Made by a program: the position numbers and the translations under genes. A stretch of DNA of 64,000 nt from the NCBI GenBank assembly GCA_903850425.1, contig CAINLR010000012.1, forward strand, positions 1 through 64,000, read 5' to 3'. Below the pieces are notes generated by a model that saw only the letters and a program-made list of their open reading frames with translations, had not been told where the DNA came from and did no database searches. Within the stretch, counting starts at the first letter, position 1, and each line of letters starts with the position of its first letter. Below are positions 49,199 to 59,129 of this stretch, one piece after another. This DNA comes from an uncultured Verrucomicrobia subdivision 3 bacterium (lineage in GTDB: Bacteria; Verrucomicrobiota; Verrucomicrobiia; Limisphaerales; UBA11358).

Positions 49199-51478
49199 TT
49201 ATCTGCTCGGGAGTTGTTGCAGCAACGCGGCGGCTTCCGGCAAATTTGGATTCAACTCCAGTGCGCGACGGGCAGCCTGCCGCGCTTCGTTCAGTTGCCC
49301 GAGCCGCGCGTGAATCGTGGCGCGGGCGTAAGGAATGCTCGGATCGTTTGGTTCCGCAGATTCGGCGGCGATCAAGGCTTGGATGGCACCCGTCGGATTT
49401 CCGGCGGCATTGCGCGCCAGGCCCAGATTGTAACCGGCGCGGGCATGACGCGGATTGCATTGCACGGCCTGTTCCAGTTCCGCCAATACTTTGGCCGATT
49501 CGCCGAGTTCGTTCCAGGCCAGTGCGAGCTTAAACCGGAACTCCGCCTCGCGCGGGGCGAGGCGCACCGCTTCCTCCAGTTGCACCACGGCTTCCTGCGG
49601 GCGGCCTAATTGGCTCAGGACAATTGCCAGCTCATGCCGGATGCCGGGCGAATACGGATCCCACCGCACCGCCTGCTGAAAATAGGGCAGGGCATTCGTG
49701 GCATTTCCCCGCGCCAATTCAAGGCCGCCTAACTGCATCTGGCCGGTGGGTTGATCGGCATTGATTTCGAGAAACCGTTTCAAATCGGCGGCGGCGGGCG
49801 AGCTCAGGTCCAGCGTCGCGCGCAACGCCCACGCGGCGGCGACGCGCACATTGCGCCGGGGATCGGATAATTTTTTCTGGAGTGCACTGGAAATCGTGCT
49901 ATCGGCGGCCAGCGGATTCAGCGCACGCACGCACGCGCTGCGAACCATCGCGTTGGTATCGTTCAAGCCGCGGAGCAGTGCCGGCGTGACCTCCCGGTCC
50001 GCCGCCCAACTGCCGAGCAGGTTGGCCGCCACCGCGCGCCAGTAGGGGATTTCTTCCGTCTCCAGCAGGTGGACCAGATTCGTGGGCGAGGAGGCTTCGC
50101 CCGTGCGGGCGCGGGCGATAATCTGTGCGCGTTCGCGGGTGTGGCGCTGCATTTTTTCGCCATACCAGGACTCGACGTTTTTCAGTGCCCAGTCGGTGGA
50201 CTGATCCGCGTGGCAGCGGTTGCACGCATTGGGCACGGCGAATTGCTTGGTCAGCAACGGATCCGGAATCGTGAAGCCGTGGTCATGCCGCGAATGGCGT
50301 TGCATATAGACCGTCTGCGGCATGTGGCAGTTGGCGCATTCATTGCCAGTGCTACCGGCCGCATGATGGCTGTGTTCGGTCGGATTGATCGTGGGGGCTT
50401 TGGGAAAACCGCCCTTGTGACATTGAAGGCACAGTTCGTTGCCATGCAGCCGCGCCATGTGCAGCGAACGTGGGTGACAGTCCAGACAAGTCAGGCCCGT
50501 GTGTTGCATCTTGCTGCCGAGCCAGGCGGACTGCTCGTAATCCTCGTCGCGAATCTGGCCATCCGGATAAAACAAGTCGCTGGCATCCACCGTGGCTAGT
50601 TCGTAGTGATCATTGAAATCATCGCCCGGCACGAAATTGCCGGTCAGATCCGCGCGCCGCGCGTGGCACGAAGCGCACATGTCAAAAACTTGCTGGCGGG
50701 AATGTTTCGGGAAAACCGGATCCGGCTGGCCCGTGCCGCCGTATTTTTTTTGCCAGTCCACATGCGCCTTCAACGGGCCGTGGCACGCCTCGCAACTGAC
50801 GGTCGTCTCCGCCATCGTGGTGTGATACGAATCCGTGGCGGCGTCATAATTTTTCTGCACGCGTGTATTGTGGCAGGCGGCGCACATCGCGTTCCAATTC
50901 ATCCCGCGCCCCATCCAGTGGCCCCATTCGCCCGGTTGACGGTCTTCGGTGCCATACACATTGAACCATTCGTTGCTCCGCGGATCGTAGGAAGCTTCCT
51001 GAACCTGATACCGGCCACCGGGAAACGCGATGAGAAATTGCCGCAAGGGATCCTCGCCGATCACGCGCGCCACCGGATTCGTTTCCCACTGATGGTTTAG
51101 GCCGAAACCGGCGATCTGTGCCTGCCCGTCGTGCCACTGCACGAAGGTTTTTTGCGTGCCGTGCGTGAACTCGCGCGTCGGCGCGAACGCTGCTAGATCG
51201 CGATTGGTTTGGAGCAACCGCTCCGCCTCCGCGTGGTGCGATCCCGCCCATTTCTTGAGCGCGTCGGGATGGCACTCGCCGCAGCTCGCCGAGCCGACAT
51301 AATTGGCGTAAATATTCGTCTCGTTTTGGGTCGCCGTAGCATTGGGGTGAGGAGACTTGCCGCGTTTTGAGATTGCAAACGCGACCGCCGCCATCCCGGC
51401 GATCACCGCGATGACCAGCGCAAAAAACAGCGGGCGATCTAATTTCGCGGTCGAAGGACGTTTTTTGGCGGCTGACAC
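49199..51478 (-). CDS. Eight-haem cytochrome c with HEAT and TPR repeats
   Basis: 759 residues. A membrane anchor near residues 14-32 (PLFFALVIAVIAGMAAVAFA) precedes a periplasmic multihaem domain. Eight CxxCH motifs are seen: CGECH, CAACH, CEACH, CASCH, CLDCH, CLQCH, CANCH and CNRCH, between about residues 60 and 420. The spacing resembles cytochrome c554/NrfB-like or octahaem reductase-like families. The second part (about 460-550) has HEAT-type repeats (ALLRGLNDTNAMVRSACVRALNP) and the last (about 580-759) TPR repeats (ALPYFQQAVRWDPYSPGIRH). It may bind and transfer electrons in a periplasmic complex; the redox partner is unknown. On the minus strand, about 217 bases upstream of parB, probably monocistronic. 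Confidence 0.88.
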   Translation of the reverse strand: MSAAKKRPSTAKLDRPLFFALVIAVIAGMAAVAFAISKRGKSPHPNATATQNETNIYANYVGSASCGECHPDALKKWAGSHHAEAERLLQTNRDLAAFAPTREFTHGTQKTFVQWHDGQAQIAGFGLNHQWETNPVARVIGEDPLRQFLIAFPGGRYQVQEASYDPRSNEWFNVYGTEDRQPGEWGHWMGRGMNWNAMCAACHNTRVQKNYDAATDSYHTTMAETTVSCEACHGPLKAHVDWQKKYGGTGQPDPVFPKHSRQQVFDMCASCHARRADLTGNFVPGDDFNDHYELATVDASDLFYPDGQIRDEDYEQSAWLGSKMQHTGLTCLDCHPRSLHMARLHGNELCLQCHKGGFPKAPTINPTEHSHHAAGSTGNECANCHMPQTVYMQRHSRHDHGFTIPDPLLTKQFAVPNACNRCHADQSTDWALKNVESWYGEKMQRHTRERAQIIARARTGEASSPTNLVHLLETEEIPYWRAVAANLLGSWAADREVTPALLRGLNDTNAMVRSACVRALNPLAADSTISSALQKKLSDPRRNVRVAAAWALRATLDLSSPAAADLKRFLEINADQPTGQMQLGGLELARGNATNALPYFQQAVRWDPYSPGIRHELAIVLSQLGRPQEAVVQLEEAVRLAPREAEFRFKLALAWNELGESAKVLAELEQAVQCNPRHARAGYNLGLARNAAGNPTGAIQALIAAESAEPNDPSIPYARATIHARLGQLNEARQAARRALELNPNLPEAAALLQQLPSR

Positions 51479-51684
51479 GGCAGCAGACTAATGGAGTTTT
51501 CTTTCCCCGCCAAGAACACACGCGCGCTGGCGGAAGAAATCGTCCAAGGCGGGCGGGCGCGGTTCCAGGCCCAATCGTATCCCGGCGTTAATGGCGGGCG
51601 CGGATCAGCAGGATCACACCCCGGCCACGGGCTGAAGCCCGGTGCTAATCCAAAGCTCCGCTTGCGCATGAACTGGAATTAGCT

Positions 51685-52140
51685 TTATTCAATGCCCAGG
51701 AGTTCGACCTCGAAAACCAGGGTGCTGTTGGCCGGGATTTTCGGGCTGGGGCTGGCCGGACCGTAGGCCAGGCCCGAGGGAATCTGGAACTTAAATTTGT
51801 CGCCCACCTTCATGAGTTGCAAGCCCTCGGTCCAGCCGGGGATGACCTGGTTCAAGGGAAAACTGATCGGTTCACCCCGCTCCACCGAACTGTCGAAGAC
51901 CGTGCCGTCGAGCAGAGTGCCGTGGTAATGCACCTTGACCGTGTCGGTGGCCTTGGGGGAAACGGTGCCCGCGCCATGTTTCAGGACCAGATATTTGAGA
52001 CCGCTGGCGGTGGTGGTCATGGCCGCATTGGCTGCGGCCGCCGGCCCGGACAGGGGACGGGTTGCCGGGGAGCAGCCGGCCAGCGCGAGCACGGCCGCCA
52101 GGGCGATGAGCATGAGGAGTGGTTGGTTCATTAATTTCAT
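51685..52140 (-). CDS. FKBP-type peptidyl-prolyl isomerase, lipoprotein
   Basis: 151 residues. Signal peptide MKLMNQPLLMLIALAAVLAL with lipobox ALAGC gives a lipid-anchored periplasmic or outer-membrane protein. The single FKBP domain (about 40-151) contains VKVHYHGTLLDGTVFDSS, FPLNQVIPGWTEGLQLMKVG and PSGLAYGP, with aromatic positions of the active site preserved (Y, F, W). It accelerates proline isomerisation during folding of exported proteins. It starts 18 bases downstream of the TPR gene stop (52159), so these two likely share a transcript. Confidence 0.93.
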   Translation of the reverse strand: MKLMNQPLLMLIALAAVLALAGCSPATRPLSGPAAAANAAMTTTASGLKYLVLKHGAGTVSPKATDTVKVHYHGTLLDGTVFDSSVERGEPISFPLNQVIPGWTEGLQLMKVGDKFKFQIPSGLAYGPASPSPKIPANSTLVFEVELLGIE

Positions 52141-52158
52141 AAAACGGGCCGGGCGGTC

Positions 52159-52578
52159 TCAACCGCGCAAGGGGGATTTCAATCGGCGGATCTTTTCCTT
52201 CAATTCAGCGAAGGCGGGTTGGGCGCGGAGTTTCTTCAAGTCGGGATCTTTGGCGAGCCACTTGAAATCGCGGTAGCCCAGATCCAGGGCGCGGTGGAGC
52301 GCGGCGATGGCGCGGTCGAATTTGTCCGTCAGCGAATAGCTGCACGCGAGGTTGTAAAACACCAGCGGATTTTGCGGCTCCAGGTTCGCGAGCTTTTCAT
52401 CCACGGTCAGGCCTTCGGGAAAGCGCCCGCGTTGCGTGTAGTCATCGCCGAGCAACTGCAGCGCGTCCACATAATTGGGGTCGCGACGGACGATACCTTC
52501 CATGAATTCAATCCGCGTGTCGAGATCGCGCTGGGTGGCGCGGTTCATTTTTTTTCTGACGGTGCTTTTGGCCGGCAT
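52159..52578 (-). CDS. Small TPR-repeat protein
   Basis: 139 residues, cytosolic (no signal peptide), with a Lys/Arg-rich N-terminus. About two and a half TPR units are visible: YVDALQLLGDDYTQRGRFPEG, PLVFYNLACSYSLTDKFDRA and IAALHRALDLGYRDFKWLAKDP. The end LRAQPAFAELKEKI is a pattern common in small Verrucomicrobia/Planctomycetes TPR proteins. TPRs mediate protein contacts; the partner is unknown. It is the first gene of a pair with the FKBP lipoprotein and divergent from hpnA, separated by about 110 bases. Confidence 0.8.
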   Translation of the reverse strand: MPAKSTVRKKMNRATQRDLDTRIEFMEGIVRRDPNYVDALQLLGDDYTQRGRFPEGLTVDEKLANLEPQNPLVFYNLACSYSLTDKFDRAIAALHRALDLGYRDFKWLAKDPDLKKLRAQPAFAELKEKIRRLKSPLRG

Positions 52579-52690
52579 ACAACGCGGGGATGTTTTCGCA
52601 GCGCCCGGGGCAAGTCAAGCGGGGGCGCGAAAATAATTAGTTGGAAATGCCGCTGGTGTCCGGCTTACAGTGCGTGGGTAGTTCCGCTTT

Positions 52691-53704
52691 ATGAAATGTT
52701 TTGTCACTGGCGCTTCGGGTTTCATTGGCTCGAATCTGGTCCATGAGCTCATCGCGCGCGGGCATCGCGTGAAAGCCCTGCTGCGGCCGGGGGCGAACGA
52801 ACGCGGCTTGCTGGGCTTGAAATTTGAACGCGCCACGGGCGATCTCGCCGACCGCCCGATGCTCGCCCGCGAACTGGCTGGGTGCGATTGGTGTTTTCAT
52901 GTCGCCGCGAACTATCAACTGTGGATGCGCAACTATGCGCCGATGTATGCCACGAATGTCGAAGGCACGCGCCAGGTGATTGAGGCCGCCGGCCAGGCGG
53001 GTTGCCAAAAAATTGTCTATACCAGCACCGTCGGCTGCATCGGGTTGCCCCGGGAAGTGGATGGCACGCTGAGGCCGGCAGACGAGTCCGACGTGCCCAC
53101 CCCCGCCCAGTTGACCTGTGATTACAAACGGTCGAAATTTCAAGCCGAGGCGGTGGCGGTGGAATTGTATCGCAAAAAGGGTTTGCCCGTCATCATCGTG
53201 AATCCATCCGCGCCGATTGGTCCGGGCGACGCCAAGCCGACGCCGACCGGCCAGATCATCGTGGATTTTCTCAACCGCCGGATGCCCGCGTATCTCGATA
53301 CGGGTTTGAACTGGATCCACGTCCGCGATGTGGCCATCGGCCATATTCTCGCGGCGGAAAAAGGACGTTGTGGCGAACGATATATTTTGGGCCACGCCGA
53401 GGGTAACTGGACGATGCAGCAGACTCTCGCCACGCTGGAAGAAATCACCAGCATCCCGGCGACGAAACTCAAGATTCCGTATTGGGTCGCTTACCGCGCA
53501 GCCGAGATCAACGAGCTGCTTTCCTTGGTCAACGGCCGACCGCCCAAGGCGCCGCTGGCTGGCGTGCGCATGGCCAGAAACAAGATGTGGTTCAATCCAG
53601 GCAAGGCGGTGCGTGAACTCGGCCTGCCGCAGACCCCGCCCGCCCAGGCGTTTGCCGAAGCCGTGCAGTGGTTTCGCGTCAATGGGTATGTGAAGAAACG
53701 GTGA
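52691..53704 (+). CDS. hpnA: HpnA-like NAD-dependent sugar epimerase/dehydratase
   Basis: 337 residues, extended SDR family. The Rossmann motif is GASGFIGSNL. Other conserved parts are CFHVAANYQLWMRN, NVEGTRQVIEAAGQAG and YTSTVGCIG. The active-site Tyr/Lys is in DYKRSKFQAE, followed by VIIVNPSAPIGPGDAKPTP and TGQIIVDFLNRRMPAYLDTG. NWIHVRDVAIGHILA is nearly diagnostic for the hopanoid-associated HpnA group. In hopanoid producers HpnA is linked to the side chain, but no squalene-hopene cyclase gene is here, so the symbol reflects sequence similarity. It probably starts a plus-strand unit with the aminotransferase 84 bases later. Confidence 0.85.
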   Translation: MKCFVTGASGFIGSNLVHELIARGHRVKALLRPGANERGLLGLKFERATGDLADRPMLARELAGCDWCFHVAANYQLWMRNYAPMYATNVEGTRQVIEAAGQAGCQKIVYTSTVGCIGLPREVDGTLRPADESDVPTPAQLTCDYKRSKFQAEAVAVELYRKKGLPVIIVNPSAPIGPGDAKPTPTGQIIVDFLNRRMPAYLDTGLNWIHVRDVAIGHILAAEKGRCGERYILGHAEGNWTMQQTLATLEEITSIPATKLKIPYWVAYRAAEINELLSLVNGRPPKAPLAGVRMARNKMWFNPGKAVRELGLPQTPPAQAFAEAVQWFRVNGYVKKR

Positions 53705-53788
53705 GCCTGGCTGGCGGACTGGCCCCGGTTTGGCCGCTTTCTTAACTTGCCATTGCGGCCCGCTTGTGAAAAATTTCACGACCATTTT

Positions 53789-54877
53789 ATGCCACACGTC
53801 AAATTACACATCCCCGGGCCGGTTGAAGTCAGCGAAAAAACTTTCAAAGCGTTTTGCTCGCCCATGATCGGCCATCGCGGCCAGGGTTTCAAAGACCTCT
53901 ACGCGAAAATCCAACCGCAGCTCCAGCAATTGCTTTACACGAAGCAACTGGTTTATCTCTCCACGTCGTCCGCATGGGGCGTGATGGAAGGTTCCGTGCG
54001 CAATCTTGTTCACAAGAAAGTGCTCAACTGCATGTGCGGCGCGTTTTCGGACAAATGGTTTGATGTCTCCAAAAAATGCGGTAAATCGGCCGAGGCCTTG
54101 CAAGTCGAATGGGGTTCGCCGATCCGCGCGGAGCTCATTGATGCGAAACTCGCCACTGGCGAATTCGACGCGCTCACCTTGATCCACAACGAAACTTCGA
54201 CGGGCGTGATGTCGCCGCTTTGCGAAATTGCCGCACTCAAGAAAAAGTATCCCGACGTGATGTTCATCGTGGATGCCGTCAGCTCGCTGACCGCGCTGCC
54301 GATCAAATTCGATGAACTCGGCATTGACGTGTTGCTCGCTGGCACGCAGAAGGCGTTTGCATTGCCGCCCGGACTTGCGGTGTTTGCCGCTTCACCCGCC
54401 GCGCTCGCGAAAGCCGCCACGACGAAAGATCGCGGTTACTATTTCGACTTCGTGGAGTTCCAGAAGAACGCCGAGCAAAGCATGACGCCGAGCACGCCGA
54501 GCATCGGACATGTTTACGCCTTGAGTTCCAAGCTGGATGATTTCTTCGCCGAAGGATTGGAAGCACGGTTTGCCCGCCACGCCAAGACGAATCAGTTGAC
54601 CCGCGATTGGGCGGCGAAACACGGTTTCAATTTGTTCCCGGAGAAGGGCTACGAATCGGTCACGCTCACCTGTGTCAGCAATGGTGCTCGCCCTGGTGGT
54701 CGCACGGTGGACGTGGCCAAACTGCAAAAGCTCGTCAAGGATCAGGGCTTCCTGATTGACGGCGGCTACGGGAAAATCAAGGGCACGACGTTCCGTCTCT
54801 CCAACATGGGCGACGAGACCGAGGCCACGATGAATCAGCTTTACGTCGCCCTTGACCAAGCGATGGCGCAGTTGTAA
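53789..54877 (+). CDS. Class V (alanine-glyoxylate type) aminotransferase
   Basis: 362 residues from the ATG at 53789 (MPHVKLHIPGPVEVSE); a longer frame from 53747 adds an unlikely leader. It belongs to the PLP-dependent class V family, as serine-pyruvate/alanine-glyoxylate or phosphoserine-like aminotransferase. Seen: PGPVEVSEKTFKAF and GHRGQGFKDLYAKI at the start, VYLSTSSAWGVMEGSVRNLV, THNETSTGV-like (IHNETSTGVMSPL) and FIVDAVSSLTALPI. The PLP Lys is in LAGTQKAFALPPGLAV. C-terminal VTLTCVSNG and GYGKIKGTTFRLSNMGD follow. A strong terminator lies 21 bases after the stop. Confidence 0.9.
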   Translation: MPHVKLHIPGPVEVSEKTFKAFCSPMIGHRGQGFKDLYAKIQPQLQQLLYTKQLVYLSTSSAWGVMEGSVRNLVHKKVLNCMCGAFSDKWFDVSKKCGKSAEALQVEWGSPIRAELIDAKLATGEFDALTLIHNETSTGVMSPLCEIAALKKKYPDVMFIVDAVSSLTALPIKFDELGIDVLLAGTQKAFALPPGLAVFAASPAALAKAATTKDRGYYFDFVEFQKNAEQSMTPSTPSIGHVYALSSKLDDFFAEGLEARFARHAKTNQLTRDWAAKHGFNLFPEKGYESVTLTCVSNGARPGGRTVDVAKLQKLVKDQGFLIDGGYGKIKGTTFRLSNMGDETEATMNQLYVALDQAMAQL

Positions 54878-54897
54878 GTCATAGCCCGAATTATCGA

Positions 54898-54929
54898 AAC
54901 GGCACAGGCAGGCAGCCTGTGCCGTTTTT
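54898..54929 (+). terminator. Rho-independent terminator after the aminotransferase gene
   Basis: A 12-bp perfect stem (AACGGCACAGGC at 54898-54909 with GCCTGTGCCGTT at 54915-54926), a five-base loop and T-rich tail (54925-54929). Confidence 0.9.
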
Positions 54930-54986
54930 GTTTAAGCAGGTGCCCAAATGCCGTTCCAGCCGTAGTCGCCCGGTCTTGAAGTTTTA

Positions 54987-55034
54987 CTTGTGGCAATGCA
55001 ATTCAAAGTTATTCACAATTAGTAGTGCCACAAG
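54987..55034. promoter_or_regulatory. Inverted repeat flanking a DnaA-box match upstream of smc
   Basis: CTTGTGGCA (54987-54995) and TGCCACAAG (55026-55034) are perfect inverted arms with a 30-base spacer. In the spacer TTATTCACA (55009-55017) matches the DnaA-box consensus TTATNCACA. The site is 75-120 bases upstream of the smc start, so it could be an operator. Confidence 0.45.
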
Positions 55035-55108
55035 CCGCCTAGTGCCCTTTATATTGTGGTTTTCACTTTACTTGAACCGTTGCCTTTGGTTGTCTAATCG
55101 CAGTAGCA

Positions 55109-58100
55109 ATGTATCTAAAAAATTTAACCGTTTTTGGCTTTAAATCGTTCGCGGATAAGACCGCTTTGAACTTTCAGCCCGGGGTCACAGCCATTGTCGG
55201 TCCGAATGGGTGCGGCAAGTCCAACGTCTCGGACGCCATCCGCTGGGTCCTCGGCGAGCAGTCGGCCAAGGCGTTGCGCGGCGGCGAAATGGCGGACGTG
55301 ATTTTCAACGGCACGGACGGTCGCAAACCGATGGGGATGGGCGAAGTTTCCCTCACGCTCGGCGGCGTCGGCGAAGAAAGTTTGCGCGCAGCGGGCGTGG
55401 AAGTGACTTACGAAGAAGTGACGGTGACGCGCCGGATTTTCCGCGACGGCGGCAGCGAGTATTTCATCAATCGCACACCGTGCCGACTCAAGGACATCCA
55501 GCAGTTGTTCATGGGCACCGGCATCGGGCGCACGAGCTACAGCATTTTGGCGCAGGGTCACATTACGCAAATTCTTTCGAGCAAGCCGGAAGATCGCCGG
55601 ATGATTTTCGAGGAAGCGGCGGGCATCACCAAATTCAAATCGCAGAAGAAGGAATCACTCCGCAAACTCGAATACACCGAACAAAATCTTCTCCGCATCG
55701 CCGACACCATCAAGGAAGTGAAGCGGCAGATCGGCTCGCTCCAGCGGCAGGCGGGGAAGGCGCGGCGCTACAAACAAATCCGGCAGGAACTGCAGCATTT
55801 GGAAACCCAGTTGGCGCGGCATCAGTTTGACGTGCTGCAAGGCGACATCTCCGAACGCCAGAACGCCGTGGAAAATTTGCGGCTAGAAATCGAATCTAGC
55901 TCGCACAATATCCTGCGGTTCGAAGATGAAATCTCCAAACTCCGCGAGCATCTTGCCGCCCTCGAACACGAAGTTGCGGCGCAGCAGCAGCGGGGATTGG
56001 AATTGAAGGCGGGCATTGATCGCAACGAAAGCCGCATCCAGTTCAATGGGGAACGGCTGGCGGAAATCGAATCGCAGAATGGCCGCGCGCTCGCGGAAAT
56101 CGCCCAGGCCGAGGAACGCTGCCACGCCGCGTCGAGTGAATTGCTGTCCGTCACTGAGCGCCTTGCCGTCGCCGAAGCCGCCTTGGCGCAGCACCAGGAG
56201 AGTTTGCAGTCCAAGCGCGAAAGCTTGCAGCAAATCGAAAACAATCTGCGCGACAGCCAGGAAAAATTGCGGCAGGCGCAGTCGTCCGCCTTTGCTGCCG
56301 CGCAAGATCTTTCCCGGGTTCGCAACGAACTCAGCGCCTTGGACATGATGAAGCAAGGCAACCTGGTCCGGCTCGAAAAGCTCTCGGCCGAGAAACTCCA
56401 GCTTGAAGAAGAGCGGATGCGTCTCGAAGCGCGCCTGCTGGAATTCACCGCGAGCGTCGAACTGGAAAAATTAAGTGTCGCGACGACGCGCGGCTCGGTG
56501 GAGCAGCGGCAGAATCGGTTGCGTGCGTTGCAGGCCGAGTTGCAGCAGGCATCGGTGGAACAGGACAAATATCTGCACCAGCAATCCGACAAGCGTTCGC
56601 GCTTGACCGTGTTGGAGCAGTTGGAAGGTTCTCACGAGGGCTTTGATGCGGGCGCGGTCGCGGCGTTGCGGCAGTCGCGGTCGGTGATCGGCTCGCTCGC
56701 GGATCGCATTCGCGTGCCGGATCAGTTTGTCGCCGCTGTGGAAAATGCGCTCGGCCATAATCTGCAATTGGTGCTCACGGAACAGCCTTCCTCCGCGCAG
56801 GAAATCCTGGCGGACTTGAACACGAACAAATCCGGTCGCGCGAGCGTCGCGGCGCTGGCCATCCATCAATTTCAAGATGCCAATCAGTTGGCGTTTGTCG
56901 GCGAAATGGCCCCCAGCGAAAAGAGCGAAGCGGCGCACACCGGTCTGCACGCCGGCCAGATTGTTCACGCGATGAGTGTGATTCACGCCGAGCCTTCGGT
57001 GGAACCGCTTTTGAAATCGTTGCTGGGCCGCACGTTCATCGCGGCCGATCTATCTACGGCCACGGCGCAAATCCAGAACGGCCACGCGGGCTGTGATTTC
57101 GTCACCATGGGCGGCGAATTATTGAACCGTCATGGTATTTACACGGGCGGCTACTTGAACAAAGGCGCGAATGGCAAGGCCCCCAGTTCGATTCTGGGTC
57201 GCAAAAACCAGATCGCCGAGCTGCAAGCCGAATTGACCGAGCTGCAAAATCTGGTGGCTGAAGCGAGTCGCAAACGTGGTGCGCTGTTGAGCGAGCAGAC
57301 CGAATTGCAGGCAAGCTTGCAGGCGGCGCAGACGGAGTTGCGCGAACAGGAGGTCGCCATTGCCACACGCGAAGGCGAGTTCAAGGCGCTGCAAAATTCC
57401 AACCGGCTGCTGCAACAGAAAATCGAGACGGTGCTCTTTGAAGTGGAAAGTCTCGCCGCGCAGGAGCAGGAAGGTTTTCAAAAGCGCGAGGCGCTTTCTC
57501 TCCGCTTGAATGAATTGGAAGCCCGCGAACGCGCTGGCCAGGAAACGGTCGTTTCCCTAACCGCCGAACTGGAAAATCTGCGCACCCAGCGGGACGAGGC
57601 GAATGCCGCCTTGACCGAAAGCAAGGTAGCGCTCGCGGCCGACGAGCAGTTGGCGGCGTCATTTCGCCACCAGCTAACGGCGCTGGAACAGCGCATCCGC
57701 GAACTCACGCAGGTGGTCGAGCAGCGTCGCAACGAATGTTCCTCGTTCATTACGCGCCAGGAACAGGCGGCGACGGAGATCCAGGATTCACGCGCGCAGA
57801 TCGAACGCCTGCAGCACGAGCGTGAGCAGGTCAACGCGCAGACGGCCGAATTGATCGGCCAGAAGAATTCGCAGGACGGAGAAATTTCTTCGCGCGATGA
57901 AAAATTACGCGCCCAGCGCAGCCGCCTGACGGAATTGCAGAATCAGCGTGGCGGCGTCGAGGTGGAACTTGCGCAAAAAAACATGTCCGTGCAAAACCTG
58001 CGCGAGAAAGTGCAGGAGAAATATCATCTCAAGCTCGAAGATATTCGCAGCGAGTGCATCACCATCACGCTGGCCGACGAAGGCGCCCCGAAAGTGCAGA

Positions 58101-58840
58101 CGCTGACGCCCGAAGAGATGGCGGCGGCGGGCGTGGCCACCGATTGGAGCGCGGTCAGCCTACAGGTGGCGGCGTTGCAAACCCGGCTGGACGAACTCGG
58201 CCCGGTGAATCTCGTGGCGATTGAAGAATACGAGGAGACCGAGCAGCGCCATCAGTTCCTCACCACGCAGCACGACGACCTGGTCCACGCGAAAATTCAA
58301 TTGCTGGAGATCATCAACCGCATCAACACGCAGACGCGGACCATGTTCGTGGAGACGTTCGAGAAGATTCGCGACAACTTCCGCCTGATGTTCGTGGACG
58401 TCTTCGGCGGCGGCAAGGCGGACTTGATTTTGTCGGATGAAAACGACGTGCTGGAAAGCGGCATTGAGATCGTCGCGCGGCCGCCGGGCAAGCAGTTGCA
58501 GAGCATTTCGCTGCTCTCCGGCGGCGAGCAGACGATGGTGGCGGTGTCGCTGCTCTTCTCGATTTATCAGGTCAAGCCCAGCCCGTTCTGTGTGCTGGAC
58601 GAATTGGATGCGCCGCTGGACGAATCCAACGTCAGCCGCTTCGTGAAAATTCTGCAACGGTTTCTCGCCCATTCGCAGTTCATCATCATCACCCACAACA
58701 AGCGCACCATCGGCATGGCCGATGTGCTTTACGGCGTGACCATGCAGGAACATGGCATCAGCAAGATCGTCAGTGTGAAATTCCACAAGGCGGATGAAAC
58801 GCCGTTGCTCCCGCAGCTTCCCGAGTCAGCGGTGGCGTAA
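55109..58840 (+). CDS. smc: Chromosome segregation SMC ATPase
   Basis: 1243 residues, full length. SMC dimers extrude DNA loops and organise the chromosome, recruited by ParB. Head: [20 protein letters not shown] and Walker [10 protein letters not shown] (31-39). The Q-loop region is [19 protein letters not shown]. Coiled coils span about 170-505 and 690-1030. The hinge is at about 510-680 ([19 protein letters not shown] to GGYLNKG). The C-terminal head has signature [16 protein letters not shown] (about 1132) and Walker [14 protein letters not shown] (about 1158). All ATPase parts are intact. It stands alone, behind a 230-base gap holding a terminator and the inverted repeat above. ScpA and ScpB are not in the window. 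Confidence 0.97.
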   Translation: MYLKNLTVFGFKSFADKTALNFQPGVTAIVGPNGCGKSNVSDAIRWVLGEQSAKALRGGEMADVIFNGTDGRKPMGMGEVSLTLGGVGEESLRAAGVEVTYEEVTVTRRIFRDGGSEYFINRTPCRLKDIQQLFMGTGIGRTSYSILAQGHITQILSSKPEDRRMIFEEAAGITKFKSQKKESLRKLEYTEQNLLRIADTIKEVKRQIGSLQRQAGKARRYKQIRQELQHLETQLARHQFDVLQGDISERQNAVENLRLEIESSSHNILRFEDEISKLREHLAALEHEVAAQQQRGLELKAGIDRNESRIQFNGERLAEIESQNGRALAEIAQAEERCHAASSELLSVTERLAVAEAALAQHQESLQSKRESLQQIENNLRDSQEKLRQAQSSAFAAAQDLSRVRNELSALDMMKQGNLVRLEKLSAEKLQLEEERMRLEARLLEFTASVELEKLSVATTRGSVEQRQNRLRALQAELQQASVEQDKYLHQQSDKRSRLTVLEQLEGSHEGFDAGAVAALRQSRSVIGSLADRIRVPDQFVAAVENALGHNLQLVLTEQPSSAQEILADLNTNKSGRASVAALAIHQFQDANQLAFVGEMAPSEKSEAAHTGLHAGQIVHAMSVIHAEPSVEPLLKSLLGRTFIAADLSTATAQIQNGHAGCDFVTMGGELLNRHGIYTGGYLNKGANGKAPSSILGRKNQIAELQAELTELQNLVAEASRKRGALLSEQTELQASLQAAQTELREQEVAIATREGEFKALQNSNRLLQQKIETVLFEVESLAAQEQEGFQKREALSLRLNELEARERAGQETVVSLTAELENLRTQRDEANAALTESKVALAADEQLAASFRHQLTALEQRIRELTQVVEQRRNECSSFITRQEQAATEIQDSRAQIERLQHEREQVNAQTAELIGQKNSQDGEISSRDEKLRAQRSRLTELQNQRGGVEVELAQKNMSVQNLREKVQEKYHLKLEDIRSECITITLADEGAPKVQTLTPEEMAAAGVATDWSAVSLQVAALQTRLDELGPVNLVAIEEYEETEQRHQFLTTQHDDLVHAKIQLLEIINRINTQTRTMFVETFEKIRDNFRLMFVDVFGGGKADLILSDENDVLESGIEIVARPPGKQLQSISLLSGGEQTMVAVSLLFSIYQVKPSPFCVLDELDAPLDESNVSRFVKILQRFLAHSQFIIITHNKRTIGMADVLYGVTMQEHGISKIVSVKFHKADETPLLPQLPESAVA

Positions 58841-59129
58841 GCCAAGCATCAGCAGCCCACAGCCAAGGACCAGCGCCACTCACCGTATCTGGCGCGCGTA
58901 AGGTGGGGCAATAACGCCTATTGGCACGTCATTGGGAGTGGTTGATACCAACCAGAGTCATACCGCACCGTCATTACCTGGCAAAGATAGGACTAAATGG
59001 CCAGCCTGCGAACAGGAACGGCGCAGACAATGGTTTGCGCCGTTTGTTTGAAAGAGGATAAGGAACGATTAAGAACCGGGAATGGTTGCGCAGCCTATCA
59101 GCATATTGGAGTGCGGCTGCCACGGAGGC
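58841..59129. other. Intergenic region between smc and the DUF4139 gene
   Basis: 289 bases between convergent genes. No gene, repeat or clear terminator recognised. Confidence 0.35.
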
